A stretch of DNA of 64,000 bases from JARRPM01 sp963765545 (GCA_963765545.1 CAVXWW010000004.1:744001-808000), one strand, 5' to 3'. Positions 1 through 8,873 are shown, counted from the first letter of the stretch. Notes: generated by a model from the letters alone, not told the origin. Numbers and translations are program-made.

Positions 1-1047
1 GAATACCCGGTCTGGCCTGATCGCCGTAATCGGCATACCCGCCTTCAGGCCCATATATTCGAGTGCGCGAATCACTGCCTCGCGGTGGGTATGGTTATCT
101 ATGGTCGCCGGGTCCGGCAGGTGACCGTCGACGGGGAGCACCATTTCCGGTGAGGTACCCCAGGTCACCTGTGGCCGGATATCTTCCCCGCGCAGTTCCA
201 CCACACGATCAAAGGTCGCATCAGCATCGCTGTGAAGGTCCTGCCAGGCCTCAACTGCCCTATCCCAGAGTTCCCCGTCGGGCGCATAGGTGCGCCCCCT
301 GACGTAGTCCAGGGTGATGTCGTCCACCGCCACCATGCCCATGCGCGCGCCCGCCTCTATAGACATATTGCACATAGTCATGCGGCCTTCCATGCTCATA
401 TTGCGCACGACTTCACCACCGAACTCTATTGCGTAGCCACTGCCACCCGCCGTGCCAATGTCACCGATCACCGCCAGCACCACATCTTTTGCGGTAACCC
501 CGGTAGGGAGGGTCCCGTCTATTCGCACCAACATGTTTTTCATCTTCTGCTGGATCAGACACTGGGTTGCCAGCACATGTTCGACCTCGGATGTTCCTAT
601 GCCGTGTGCCAGAGCGCCCAGGGCGCCGTGGGTAGAGGTATGGGAGTCACCGCAGACAACAGTCATGCCGGGCAGGGTCGCGCCCTGCTCAGGGCCTACC
701 ACGTGAACGATACCCTGGCGCCGGTCATTGATTTCAAACTCGACAATATCAAAGTCCTGGCAGTTGTCGTCCAGGGTTTTGACCTGTAACCGAGAGACCG
801 GGTCAGCAATCGCCGCCACACCGCCACTGCGTTCGACGCGTTCAGTAGGAACGTTGTGATCGGGCACCGCAAGGTTCGCGTCCCGCCGCCAGAGTGGCCG
901 CCCCGCCAGGCGCAGGCCCTCAAAGGCCTGGGGTGATGTCACCTCGTGGAGGAGATGGCGGTCGATGTAAATAAGTGCGCTGCCATCATCGTGTTGCACC
1001 ACCACATGGCTTTGCCACAATTTGTCATACAACGTCTGTCCAGCCAT
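1..1047 (-). CDS. leuC: 3-isopropylmalate dehydratase large subunit (partial)
   Basis: LeuC, with LeuD, isomerises 2-isopropylmalate to 3-isopropylmalate in cytosolic leucine biosynthesis. The translation begins MAGQTLYDKLWQSHVV and carries the aconitase-family signature CGDSHTSTHGALGALAHGIG near residues 130-150. The window cuts the gene after 349 residues, just before the place where the family has its first iron-sulfur cysteine (the GSCTN motif), so cluster ligands cannot be checked. The ATG at 1047 is preceded by a GAGGTGAGATCC-like purine-rich leader. It diverges from a LysR gene; the same leuC/LysR arrangement is known from Pseudomonas, which suggests the regulator controls this operon. 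leuD is expected beyond the left edge. Confidence 0.96.
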   Translation of the reverse strand, partial: MAGQTLYDKLWQSHVVVQHDDGSALIYIDRHLLHEVTSPQAFEGLRLAGRPLWRRDANLAVPDHNVPTERVERSGGVAAIADPVSRLQVKTLDDNCQDFDIVEFEINDRRQGIVHVVGPEQGATLPGMTVVCGDSHTSTHGALGALAHGIGTSEVEHVLATQCLIQQKMKNMLVRIDGTLPTGVTAKDVVLAVIGDIGTAGGSGYAIEFGGEVVRNMSMEGRMTMCNMSIEAGARMGMVAVDDITLDYVRGRTYAPDGELWDRAVEAWQDLHSDADATFDRVVELRGEDIRPQVTWGTSPEMVLPVDGHLPDPATIDNHTHREAVIRALEYMGLKAGMPITAIRPDRVF

Positions 1048-1116
1048 GGATCTCACCTCGTCGCGGTTAAAATGAACTGATTGATTCTAAAAGCGAAGTA
1101 TGGGCTTGCCTTTTGG

Positions 1117-1131
1117 ATAACTCAAATTTAT
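1117..1131. promoter_or_regulatory. Candidate LysR box between leuC and the LysR gene
   Basis: ATAA-N7-TTAT is an interrupted palindrome with the T-N11-A spacing of LysR-type operators. It lies in the AT-rich divergent intergenic region, 70 bases from leuC and 37 bases from the regulator start. The match is short and could be chance in an AT-rich stretch. Confidence 0.35.
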
Positions 1132-1167
1132 TATTTTTATATATTGCATTCCTAATGGTAATTTAAA

Positions 1168-2049
1168 TTGGATACCCAGAACCTGAAAGCTTTTACCCTG
1201 GTGGCAGAAACAGGGTCATTTTCGCTGGCGGCGCAGAAGCTGCACCTGACCCAGCCCGCGGTCAGCAAGCGCATAGCCCTGCTGGAGGAGCAACTGGGCG
1301 CGGGCCTGTTCGATCGCATCGGTCGTAATATCAGCCTGACCGAGGCGGGACATGCCCTGCTACCCCACGCCCGGGCGGTACAGCAGGAGCTGGACGCGGC
1401 AGCACAATCGGTGCGCGACCTGTCCGGTACTGTCGCCGGGCAATTGCGAATCGCTACCAGTCATCACATCGGGCTGCACCGGCTGCCCCCGGTACTCAGC
1501 GAGTTCAGCTCGGCGTATGGCGAGGTGCAGATAGAGATAGACTTCATGGACTCGGAACAGGCCTATGAACTCATCATGCACGGCAAGGCCGAGCTGGCGG
1601 TAGTGACGCTGGCACCGGTCAGGGAGGCCAGCATCGTGACACTCCCCCTGTGGCCGGATCCACTGGATTTCATGGTGGGCAGGCATCACCCACTGGCACA
1701 CCAGGCTGGTCTGCAACTGACATCTCTGGGGGAGCACACGGCGATACTGCCGGGGCTTAATACCTACACAGGCCAGATCGTTGCCGGGCTGTTCGACCAA
1801 CATCAGTTAACCCTGCAGGTTTCCATGGCGACAAACTACCTCGAGACCATTCGCATGATGGCCTCAGTCGGGCTGGGCTGGACAGTGCTGCCGCGGACCA
1901 TGGCAGACGAGTCGCTGAAAATACTGCAAATAAAGGACGTCGCGATAGAGCGAACGCTCGGTATTGTCTATCACCGCGGGCGCAGCCTGTCCCGCGCGGC
2001 CAGGGCATTCGTCGAGGTGTTGAGCAACCCGGCCGGGGTCGCACGCTGA
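1168..2049 (+). CDS. LysR family transcriptional regulator
   Basis: A 293-residue LysR-type regulator. The N-terminal winged helix-turn-helix is clear at residues 1-60 (ETGSFSLAAQKLHLTQPAVS), followed by the periplasmic-binding-protein-like effector domain (about 90-290). The start is a TTG codon; it gives the usual LysR beginning (MDTQNLKAFTLVAETGS), and no in-frame ATG lies nearby. It is divergent from leuC with a 120-base AT-rich intergenic region, so it probably regulates leuCD and itself. The effector cannot be read from sequence; an isopropylmalate-type intermediate is a guess from context. Confidence 0.92.
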   Translation: MDTQNLKAFTLVAETGSFSLAAQKLHLTQPAVSKRIALLEEQLGAGLFDRIGRNISLTEAGHALLPHARAVQQELDAAAQSVRDLSGTVAGQLRIATSHHIGLHRLPPVLSEFSSAYGEVQIEIDFMDSEQAYELIMHGKAELAVVTLAPVREASIVTLPLWPDPLDFMVGRHHPLAHQAGLQLTSLGEHTAILPGLNTYTGQIVAGLFDQHQLTLQVSMATNYLETIRMMASVGLGWTVLPRTMADESLKILQIKDVAIERTLGIVYHRGRSLSRAARAFVEVLSNPAGVAR

Positions 2050-2058
2050 CTCAAAAAG

Positions 2059-2538
2059 CTAGCCATCGATAAAACCCGATACCCCGTCTCGTATCGCGTC
2101 AGGTTTGATCATGCCCTTGTGATCGGGCAAGTAGAACGTGCCATTGAACCTGGCTACCACGCCGTCGCGGTTAACAATCACACCGCTGGAAAAAGCGAAG
2201 CGCCGCTTCACTGTGACCTGCTGCACATCTGCCTGTATCCACTGTCCCAGTCGGGCAGCAGAGATAAAATCAACTGCGAGGTTGATGGTTGGGTTCCCCG
2301 CGAGAACACCGCGGGCCACATGGACGCCATTGGCTGCGGCGACATCGGCCAGGGTCATCAGAACGCCTCCATGACAGATCCCCAGCAGGTTGCCATGCTG
2401 TTGTTCTACCAGCAGGCCAATGCTGATGGAATCATCCTTTACCCGCCTGTAACTGGGCTGGAGGTTGTCACTGAAACCCAGTCCTTCGGGAATTCTTACG
2501 AAACCATCCGGTATCGTATCAATGCTCGTATCGGTCAT
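2059..2538 (-). CDS. PaaI-family acyl-CoA thioesterase
   Basis: A 159-residue single hotdog-fold protein. The motif CHGGVLMTLADVAAANGV around residues 55-75 matches the PaaI/DUF4442-like thioesterase signature (HGG, then an acidic residue on the hotdog helix). These enzymes hydrolyse acyl-CoA thioesters in the cytosol, often aryl- or medium-chain ones. It ends 9 bases from the convergent LysR gene and is followed upstream by a flavodoxin-like gene on the same strand. Substrate is unknown; the many acyl-CoA enzymes in this window make a housekeeping or degradative role plausible. Confidence 0.85.
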   Translation of the reverse strand: MTDTSIDTIPDGFVRIPEGLGFSDNLQPSYRRVKDDSISIGLLVEQQHGNLLGICHGGVLMTLADVAAANGVHVARGVLAGNPTINLAVDFISAARLGQWIQADVQQVTVKRRFAFSSGVIVNRDGVVARFNGTFYLPDHKGMIKPDAIRDGVSGFIDG

Positions 2539-2583
2539 TTAGCGGTCCTGTTGCCGTCCTGATATCGTTGCCGTTGCGGCGGC

Positions 2584-3039
2584 TCAGAAAATACCCATCA
2601 CCAGGCCCGCGGCAAACGCCGCGCCCAGTTCCTCACTGGCCTGCCTGTGGGCTGGCGTTACTTCGCCGCGCAAGATAACGGGTTCCGATGCCGCCGGAAA
2701 CGGATAGCCCGACATTATGCGCTGCGCCTGGGCCACTGCGCCACGGCCGTCATTACCCGCGCTGATCAACAGGCTGTAAGGTATTACCAGCCCCCTGGCT
2801 ATGGCGGGATAAAAAGTGCGATCAAGAAAATCTTTCATTCCCCCACTGAGGCTGCCGGAATTTTCCGCGGCGACCAGCAATACACCCCCGGCTCGCTGCA
2901 GATCTTCGACACCCGCGTCCCAGGCGCGTCGCACCACTACCGGCAACTCCGGCTCCGACAGGGCGCCCCGCCATGCGGCCCGGGCCAGCATCGCACTGGC
3001 GCCACTCTGGCTGTGATAAACGATAAGCAGAGACTTCAT
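2584..3039 (-). CDS. Flavodoxin-like NAD(P)H-dependent oxidoreductase
   Basis: About 151 residues with a flavodoxin fold: the N-terminal strand and phosphate-binding loop LIVYHSQSGASAML, then the AAENSGSLSGGMKDFLDR segment typical of FMN-binding NADPH-dependent reductases. I chose the ATG at 3039 because TCCGGAGATCC gives a Shine-Dalgarno sequence directly in front; a longer reading to 3078 adds 13 residues from a weak start. It lies 45 bases upstream of the thioesterase gene on the same strand and may share its transcript. The electron acceptor is not known. Confidence 0.8.
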   Translation of the reverse strand: MKSLLIVYHSQSGASAMLARAAWRGALSEPELPVVVRRAWDAGVEDLQRAGGVLLVAAENSGSLSGGMKDFLDRTFYPAIARGLVIPYSLLISAGNDGRGAVAQAQRIMSGYPFPAASEPVILRGEVTPAHRQASEELGAAFAAGLVMGIF

Positions 3040-3227
3040 GGATCTCCGGAAGCGATATTCTTGCGATAATTTGAACACAGCACATCAGGTCTGTCATGTC
3101 GGGGAGCGTTTCTAGGCTGTTCTCTTCATAAAATGTTGCTTACATGCACAGACAACTTTTCAGCGCGACGCAATGCTGCTGTAATACGCGCCCATCGGCC
3201 CTATACGAATAACAGGAGAAATCTGCA

Positions 3228-4253
3228 ATGAGTGAAAGCAACAGGCAATGGCTGTTAAAAACACGACCCGTTGGCATGGTAGGGCCAGAACACTACGAAC
3301 TGGTGGAATCCCCCATGCCCAGTCCGGATCTGGAGGCGGGCCAGGTGCTGGTAAAGACCCTGATGCTGGGTTTCGACCCGGCCATGCGCGGCTGGGTTAT
3401 GGACGAGCCTAGCTACCTGCCGCCGGTTGCCCTGGGAGAACCCATGCGCGCCAGTGGTGTGGGCCAGGTTCTAAGCTCCAGCAATCCCGACCTTCCCACA
3501 GGCACTTTGGTGCAGGGTTTGCTGAATTGGCAGGAATACAGTATTGGCGACCCCAGTGCACTTATCCCGCCCACGGCACTGCCGGCCGACGTACCCCCTG
3601 CCCTGGCGCTGGGGATATTTGGCACGACCAGCCTGACCGCCTACTTCGGGCTGCTGGATGTAGGCCAACCGAAGCCGGGTGAAACCGTATTGGTATCCGG
3701 CGCTGCCGGCGCGACAGGCTCCGTTGTCGCCCAGATCGCGAGGCTGAAAGGTTGCCGGGTGGTGGGTATCGCCGGTGGTGCCGAAAAGTGCCAATGGCTG
3801 CGGGAGGCCTGCAAGGTCGACGCGACCATCGATTACAAGAGCGAGGATATCGACCAGCGTATAGGCGAGCTCTGCCCGGAGGGCGTCAACGTGTTTTTTG
3901 ACAATGTCGGTGGCGACACCCTCGAGGCGGGCATCAACCATATGGCGGATTTCGGTCGCATCGTCCTGTGCGGGGCCATCGCCGGATACAACGATGAGGC
4001 GCCCCGGCCCGGCCCCAAAAACCTGATGTACCTCGTTACCCGGCGCATCCGAATGCAGGGCTTTATCGTGATTGACTACCTGGCGCGGGCGGATGAGGCT
4101 ATCGCGGCCCTGTCGGAATGGGTCGCTGCGGGGGAACTCGCCTGGCGCGACGACATACAGGAAGGCTTCGAGAATATCCCCGCTACACTGCAACGCCTGT
4201 TCGATGGGCGCAATACGGGGAAACAAATGCTGAAACTGGCCGATCCGGAGTAG
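3228..4253 (+). CDS. MDR-family NADP-dependent oxidoreductase (CurA/prostaglandin reductase type)
   Basis: A 341-residue zinc-independent medium-chain dehydrogenase/reductase. The Rossmann motif LVSGAAGATGSVVAQIARL lies near residues 155-173. The N-terminal catalytic domain with the PAMRGWV segment is typical of the 2-alkenal/curcumin/prostaglandin reductase branch, which reduces alpha,beta-unsaturated carbonyl compounds with NADPH. The ATG follows an AGGAG ribosome site (aacaggagaaatctgca). It is divergent from the flavodoxin-like gene and convergent with rlmKL; its stop codon lies inside the left arm of the hairpin at 4251-4282. Confidence 0.9.
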   Translation: MSESNRQWLLKTRPVGMVGPEHYELVESPMPSPDLEAGQVLVKTLMLGFDPAMRGWVMDEPSYLPPVALGEPMRASGVGQVLSSSNPDLPTGTLVQGLLNWQEYSIGDPSALIPPTALPADVPPALALGIFGTTSLTAYFGLLDVGQPKPGETVLVSGAAGATGSVVAQIARLKGCRVVGIAGGAEKCQWLREACKVDATIDYKSEDIDQRIGELCPEGVNVFFDNVGGDTLEAGINHMADFGRIVLCGAIAGYNDEAPRPGPKNLMYLVTRRIRMQGFIVIDYLARADEAIAALSEWVAAGELAWRDDIQEGFENIPATLQRLFDGRNTGKQMLKLADPE

Positions 4254-4282
4254 TTATCCACAGGCGTGATTGTGGATAACTA
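4251..4282. repeat. Inverted repeat of two facing DnaA-box sequences
   Basis: A perfect 12-base inverted repeat (TAGTTATCCACA, 8-base loop, TGTGGATAACTA). Each arm contains the consensus DnaA box TTATCCACA, at 4254-4262 on the plus strand and 4271-4279 on the minus strand. It overlaps the stop codon of the MDR gene. It could be a DnaA-binding site or a 3' stabilising or terminating hairpin; there is no U-tract right after it. The sequence match is certain, the function is not. Confidence 0.6.
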
Positions 4283-4580
4283 TGGGGACAGAGTGTCAGG
4301 ATTCTTGACACTTTGCCCCATTCAGGCGCCAGGCCAGGCGGGGACGGATAAACGTAAAACCAGCTTTAATAATATTGAATCAATGACTTACGATTTTTTT
4401 GTAGAGTATTTCTCATCGAGGCATGCGCAGACTCTGTAAATACAGGGCGAACTCGCCCGGTGTGGATATAATTCAGCGCACGGGGTTTGCAGCCACTTAC
4501 CGCCAAGCGCCCAATACCCAGCGGGTTTCAATTTTAGACCCAGTTCCCTCCCCCATTCAGCGCTGTCGTTTCAAGCCGCC
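4254..4580. other. Convergent intergenic region without a gene
   Basis: The longest gene-free stretch in the window (327 bases). It holds the two hairpins at its left end, then an AT-rich patch around 4362-4420, then about 150 bases without clear features. A small plus-strand reading frame at 4423-4620 runs into the rlmKL 3' end and lacks family resemblance or a ribosome site, so I do not call it a gene. Confidence 0.6.
4282..4321. repeat. Imperfect inverted repeat in convergent intergenic region
   Basis: ATGGGGACAGAGTGTCA pairs with TGACACTTTGCCCCAT across a 7-base loop, with one bulge and one mismatch. It directly abuts the preceding hairpin. It sits between the convergent MDR and rlmKL genes, so it may help transcription termination from both sides. 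The GGGGACAGAGT style resembles dispersed REP-type repeats, but I have only this one copy to go on. Confidence 0.5.
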
Positions 4581-6785
4581 TCAGTCCGAAATTCGAGCAC
4601 GAATGGACCAGCAGCAGTGAATCTTCGGATTGCGCTGAAAGTCCGGGTCCAGGGTAAGCCTGGTGATATCTTCGCAGTGGTACTCCTCGGCCAGGACCGG
4701 GTCCAGCTTGAAGCCGCGGCGGTTGTTGGAAAAATACAACTGGCCGCCAGAGCGCAGTACAGCCATCGCCGCGCGCACCAGATCGACATGGTCCCGCTGG
4801 AGGTCAAAACTTTCCTCCATGGCGCTGGAATTCGAGAATGAGGGGGGGTCCAGCAGTATCAAATCGTAACGGCCCTGAGCCTGCTGCAACCACTCCAGGC
4901 AGTTCGCCCTGATCACCGTATTGCTGGTTTCATCGAGGCTGTTATGGGCAAGATTCTTGCGCAGCCAGGCGAGGTAAGTATTTGACAGGTCGACGCTGGT
5001 GGTCGATCGCGCGTCTCCCAGTGCGGCCAACACTGTCGCTGAACCCGTGTAGCAAAACAGATTGAGGAAGTCCTTACCCGCCGCCTCAGCCCTGATGCGC
5101 CGACGCAGAGGGCGATGATCAAGAAAAAGACCGGTGTCCAGGTAGTCAAGAAGATTGACCAGCAAGCGCGCCGGCGGCTCGAAAACACTGAGCAGTTCCC
5201 CACGGCTGTCATGCTTTTCATACTGTTGCGCACCGCGTTGCCTGCGCCGCTGCTTGTAGACGATTGTGTCGGGAGCAACGCCAAGCGCCTGCGGTAAAGC
5301 GGCCTGCACCTCTTCCAGCCGACGCTGCGCCGCCTGTGAATTGACCCCCTTGGGCGCCTGGTATTCCGCGACGCAGGTTCGCTCTCCATAAATATCGACT
5401 GCAACCGCGTATTCAGGCATGTCCGCATCATACAGGCGATAACAGTTGACCTGCTCTCGCTTCAACCAGGACGCCAGACGTTTGCGGTTCTTGCGTATAC
5501 GATTGGCGAACATCCTGGCACCTTCGGACAGCTCTCCCGGCGCTTCGCTCGCAGCCGCATTGGCGGCGTCAGCCAAGGCCTGGCCCGGCAGCGGCCGCAA
5601 TTTGTTGTCTACCAATTCAAACAGCAAAAGGTAAGCCGCCAGGGCACCATTCCAGAGGGCGTATCGTTTATGGCTACGCAGTCCGATCGCCTTGCCCAAC
5701 TCCAGGTCCGATGTGAACACAGCAGCCTGCCATCCGCTGAACTCCCGCACCAACATTTCACCCAGTTCGCGGTATAGGGGACGCAGGTTTTCCTTTTCCC
5801 CGAGGCGCTCCCCATAGGGTGGGTTGCACACCACCAGTCCAAGCGGCATTGGCATGTGGCTGGGCCGTGTCATTTGCGCAAGCGACCTTGCGCTTACCCG
5901 CACAACGTCCTGAAGCCCGACGCGCGCAATATTTTCCTGCGCACTGCGAATGACTCTGGGATCGGCATCGTAGCCCCGGATAGACGGTAAATTGCTGGCC
6001 CGGCCGCGCTGTGCCCTGCCCCTGGCGTCAGCCAGGATAGCCTGCCACTGGGGTTCGTTATGCCCGCGCCAGTGCTCGAACCCGAAACGCTCCCGCTGCA
6101 ATCCCGGTGCTATGTCTGCCACCATCATCGCACCCTCGAGCAACAGGGTGCCCGAACCGCACATGGGGTCAATCAATGCGCCCCCCCTGGCCGCCATGCC
6201 CGGCCAGTCGGCGCGCAACAAAATCGCCGCGGCCAGGTTTTCCTTGAGCGGCGCCGCGCCGCCCTCCTGGCGGTAACCGCGCTGGTGCAGGCTACCACCA
6301 GAAAAGTCCAGCGAGAGTATCACCTGCTCACCGCTCAGCCGCATATTGAGGCGAATATCCGGGTTCTTGCGCGCCACCGCGGGACGCTGGCCCAGCTTGT
6401 CACTGAACCAGTCCACTATCGCATCCTTGCTGCGCTGGGCACCGAACTGGGTATTGCGGATCTGGCGATTCTCACCGGAAAAATCGATGGCAAAACTTTG
6501 TTCGGGCCCGAACAGAGCGGCCCAGTCCACTGTCAGCAGCTGCTGGTAAAGCGTATCGCTGTCTGGCGCCTGCAGCCTGGACACCGGCAAAAGGACCCGG
6601 TTGGCCAGGCGCGACCACAGGCAGGCCCGGTAGGCCAACGCGACCGGACCGTTAAAATAGACTCCGGCCACGGTCTCTCGGGTCTGAACAGCCCCAAGTG
6701 TGGCCAGTTCTGCCGCCAGCAGCGCCTCTATACCCTTAGGGCAGGCTGCGAACCACTGGTCTTTGGAAAACTCACTGAGTGTCAT
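4581..6785 (-). CDS. rlmL: 23S rRNA (guanine) methyltransferase RlmKL
   Basis: A 734-residue bifunctional enzyme that makes m2G2445 and m7G2069 in 23S rRNA. The order is THUMP domain (about 45-155), first SAM methyltransferase domain with LIDPMCGSGTLLLEGAMM near 205 and NPPYGERLGE near 325, then a second methyltransferase domain with LNLFCYTGSATVLAALG near 575 and LILLDPPSFSNS near 650. Length and both domains match full-length gammaproteobacterial RlmKL. The ATG at 6785 follows a CTCCCATGACA context with a GGAGG-like site. It is the last gene before the convergent intergenic region. Confidence 0.96.
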   Translation of the reverse strand: MTLSEFSKDQWFAACPKGIEALLAAELATLGAVQTRETVAGVYFNGPVALAYRACLWSRLANRVLLPVSRLQAPDSDTLYQQLLTVDWAALFGPEQSFAIDFSGENRQIRNTQFGAQRSKDAIVDWFSDKLGQRPAVARKNPDIRLNMRLSGEQVILSLDFSGGSLHQRGYRQEGGAAPLKENLAAAILLRADWPGMAARGGALIDPMCGSGTLLLEGAMMVADIAPGLQRERFGFEHWRGHNEPQWQAILADARGRAQRGRASNLPSIRGYDADPRVIRSAQENIARVGLQDVVRVSARSLAQMTRPSHMPMPLGLVVCNPPYGERLGEKENLRPLYRELGEMLVREFSGWQAAVFTSDLELGKAIGLRSHKRYALWNGALAAYLLLFELVDNKLRPLPGQALADAANAAASEAPGELSEGARMFANRIRKNRKRLASWLKREQVNCYRLYDADMPEYAVAVDIYGERTCVAEYQAPKGVNSQAAQRRLEEVQAALPQALGVAPDTIVYKQRRRQRGAQQYEKHDSRGELLSVFEPPARLLVNLLDYLDTGLFLDHRPLRRRIRAEAAGKDFLNLFCYTGSATVLAALGDARSTTSVDLSNTYLAWLRKNLAHNSLDETSNTVIRANCLEWLQQAQGRYDLILLDPPSFSNSSAMEESFDLQRDHVDLVRAAMAVLRSGGQLYFSNNRRGFKLDPVLAEEYHCEDITRLTLDPDFQRNPKIHCCWSIRARISD

Positions 6786-6890
6786 GGGAGGAAGTATACT
6801 CGGGGGCTTGAAAACATTTATTTATAATATTTTCAGATAGTTAGAACTTATATTTAATGTCATTTAGAGGTCAAGGTGGACCCCTGAAAG

Positions 6891-7658
6891 TCAGGAGCGA
6901 GTGCGCCTGGATGCGGCGGGGGCCCGCTTGCGCTTGCGCGGTGCCGCTTTTTTCTTGGGAGCGGCCCTTGATTTCGCTTTCGCCCTGGTTTTCTTTGGAG
7001 CCGCCTCGGAGGCCATCTTACCCGCCTTGGAGCTGGCTGGCTTGGCCGTGCGAGCGGACTTCTCCGACTGCATTACATCCAGCACCAGGTCTATGGAGCC
7101 CTGCATATAGTGGATAAAACGCTCGTACTCCTCGTCGCTAAAACCACGCAGAACATCGTGTTGTCGGTAAAGGTTAACAAAGCGGCGCTCCCGCTCGTAC
7201 TGCTTGGGCAGGGCCAGCACGCCCCACTGCTCCAGGGTTTTTTCCAGTGCCGGGTTGTAGGTACGCAGGAATTTGATAAGAAACGGGATGGGGTCGTGCC
7301 GCGCCAGCAACGAGGCACTGCGCAGCATGACTTCCAGCGGCATAATGGTCTGACCGCTCTCTATGTCCTCGAGCACACTCTTGTCAGAAAGCCCAAGGCT
7401 TTCCGACAGGTCCTTGATGGACATCCCTGCCGTCTCGCGAGCATCCCGAAGAAAATGGCCCGCTTCGGCCATCGCCTCCAGTCGTTCCGGTTCCAACTGG
7501 TTCAGAACCGTGGAGCGCAGCCAGTTCTCGCCGAACATTGCAGTCATAGCAGCGGTATTGCGAGCCAGCCCAATCGTCCCGCCGGCGACCTGACCGGTCA
7601 AGCGCCTGACAGATTCGAGCAGCGATTCGGTGTCGTGATCTTTATTTTTTCCAGCCAT
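6891..7658 (-). CDS. XRE-type HTH protein with lysine/alanine-rich histone-H1-like tail
   Basis: About 255 residues from the ATG at 7658; an upstream TTG would add six residues and is less likely. A helix-turn-helix segment lies near residues 68-125 (ETAGMSIKDLSESLGLSDKS is typical of XRE/Cro folds). The last 65 residues are low-complexity and strongly basic, with repeated KKTRAKAKSRAAPKKKAAPR-like stretches, similar in composition to AlgP and bacterial histone-H1-like proteins. The likely role is DNA binding, perhaps with the tail contributing non-specific DNA or polyanion contacts. It lies between rlmKL and two exported-protein genes on the same strand; no function is known. Confidence 0.75.
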   Translation of the reverse strand: MAGKNKDHDTESLLESVRRLTGQVAGGTIGLARNTAAMTAMFGENWLRSTVLNQLEPERLEAMAEAGHFLRDARETAGMSIKDLSESLGLSDKSVLEDIESGQTIMPLEVMLRSASLLARHDPIPFLIKFLRTYNPALEKTLEQWGVLALPKQYERERRFVNLYRQHDVLRGFSDEEYERFIHYMQGSIDLVLDVMQSEKSARTAKPASSKAGKMASEAAPKKTRAKAKSRAAPKKKAAPRKRKRAPAASRRTRS

Positions 7659-7721
7659 GGTGAAAGCATAGCCCAATAGTGAGGTAAAACGTAAGCACTA
7701 GCTGCAGCTTCGGGATCCAGT

Positions 7722-8873
7722 TCAGGAGCCCGCGGGCAGGCCTGTCTCTATCACGAAGATGTCCCGCAAGATGGAGCGCCACTCATTGTATTGTGTTTCG
7801 AGTGTGCCAGTGAGGCGAAAAACCTTGCCGCTCGCCTCCATCGCCGTGGGGGCCACTTCGGTATTGAACCCCAGGGCCATATCGTCGAGGTCCTGTTCCT
7901 GAATCTTGATCTGCTTGTAGGTATTGTAGGTCTGCTCCATGGCAGTAAAGCTACCCCGCTGACCTATTCGGTCGCGATTCTGGGCGCGCGCCTCAAAGTC
8001 ATCCAGATACAGGGCCTGTTCCAGGCTGTACTGGCGCCACAGGTTATAGGTGGGGGCCATTTCCTCGTAGAGGTTGACGTACTGCTCATCAACCGTATCT
8101 ATAAACAGATGCTCCTGGTTTCGGATACGCTCCACCCTCTCCATCATCGGGTCACCATCGGCAGGCAGTCGCAGCACGGTATAATTTCCCTGGGCGTCCT
8201 CGCCCAGGTAGCTGCCAAATGCCTCACTGGACAGACTGGCTGCATAGCGCATCTGCGCGACCTGGCGAATTGTCCGCAATTGGCTTGAGTCGAGATTGCG
8301 CCTGACCGCGAGCAGGTCATTCGCAAAGTCGCGATACAAGTCAATAAAGGGATCGCTACCCTCGACGCCTGGGTAGTCTCGTTCGGTCGCCACATCAGCG
8401 TAGGCCTTGTCCACCCACACCCGGCCAGAGGCATCGCGTGCTGTGAACAGTATCACCAGTTTGGTGCCATTGGATTGCAGGATTTTTCCCGTTACCAGCA
8501 GTTCGGATGATGCCTGCTTGTCGGGCAATACCCTGACGACGCCCCAGGCATCGGACGCAAGCAGTACCTGACGCAACAGCACAGGCATAAACTGGGCTTC
8601 CGCTTTACGAATCTCTGGAAATATCCCGAGCATGCTGTGGGTAGAAGCGTCCAGGGGGATACCCGGGTTGAATATCACCAGCCCCACATCAAGCCTTTCC
8701 TGTTCGCTGCTGGATTGCGCAATGGCGAGTGTGACATCGCCCACAGGAACCGCGGCCGCGAGCTCGGCCTGTTGAGCGCTGGCCACCGACGTGACCACCG
8801 CAGCAAGACCACACAGTAGCGACAATGCGGCCCTGCGCCATCGGTGCCGGCTCACTGTGATTCCGTTGTGCAT
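7722..8873 (-). CDS. Exported protein of unknown function
   Basis: 383 residues with a signal peptide (basic N-terminus, then ALSLLCGLAAVVTSVASA, cleavage probably at ASA-QQ), so it is periplasmic or surface-associated. The first half has a pattern of alternating strands (ELLVTGKILQSNGTKLVILF, then DASGRVWVDKAY) reminiscent of CsgG/LpoB-like or transport-accessory folds; the second half is rich in charged helices. I do not recognise a family. Its start overlaps the end of the upstream lipoprotein gene by 22 bases, so the two are probably translated together and may act together. Confidence 0.75.
   Translation of the reverse strand: MHNGITVSRHRWRRAALSLLCGLAAVVTSVASAQQAELAAAVPVGDVTLAIAQSSSEQERLDVGLVIFNPGIPLDASTHSMLGIFPEIRKAEAQFMPVLLRQVLLASDAWGVVRVLPDKQASSELLVTGKILQSNGTKLVILFTARDASGRVWVDKAYADVATERDYPGVEGSDPFIDLYRDFANDLLAVRRNLDSSQLRTIRQVAQMRYAASLSSEAFGSYLGEDAQGNYTVLRLPADGDPMMERVERIRNQEHLFIDTVDEQYVNLYEEMAPTYNLWRQYSLEQALYLDDFEARAQNRDRIGQRGSFTAMEQTYNTYKQIKIQEQDLDDMALGFNTEVAPTAMEASGKVFRLTGTLETQYNEWRSILRDIFVIETGLPAGS

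Noticed and set aside
4423..4620. 65-codon plus-strand open frame in the gene-poor stretch
   Set aside because: No ribosome site, no family, and its end overlaps the 3' end of rlmKL.
6060..6827. 255-codon plus-strand open frame opposite rlmKL
   Set aside because: It lies opposite the conserved THUMP and first methyltransferase domains and reads as composition-biased sequence.
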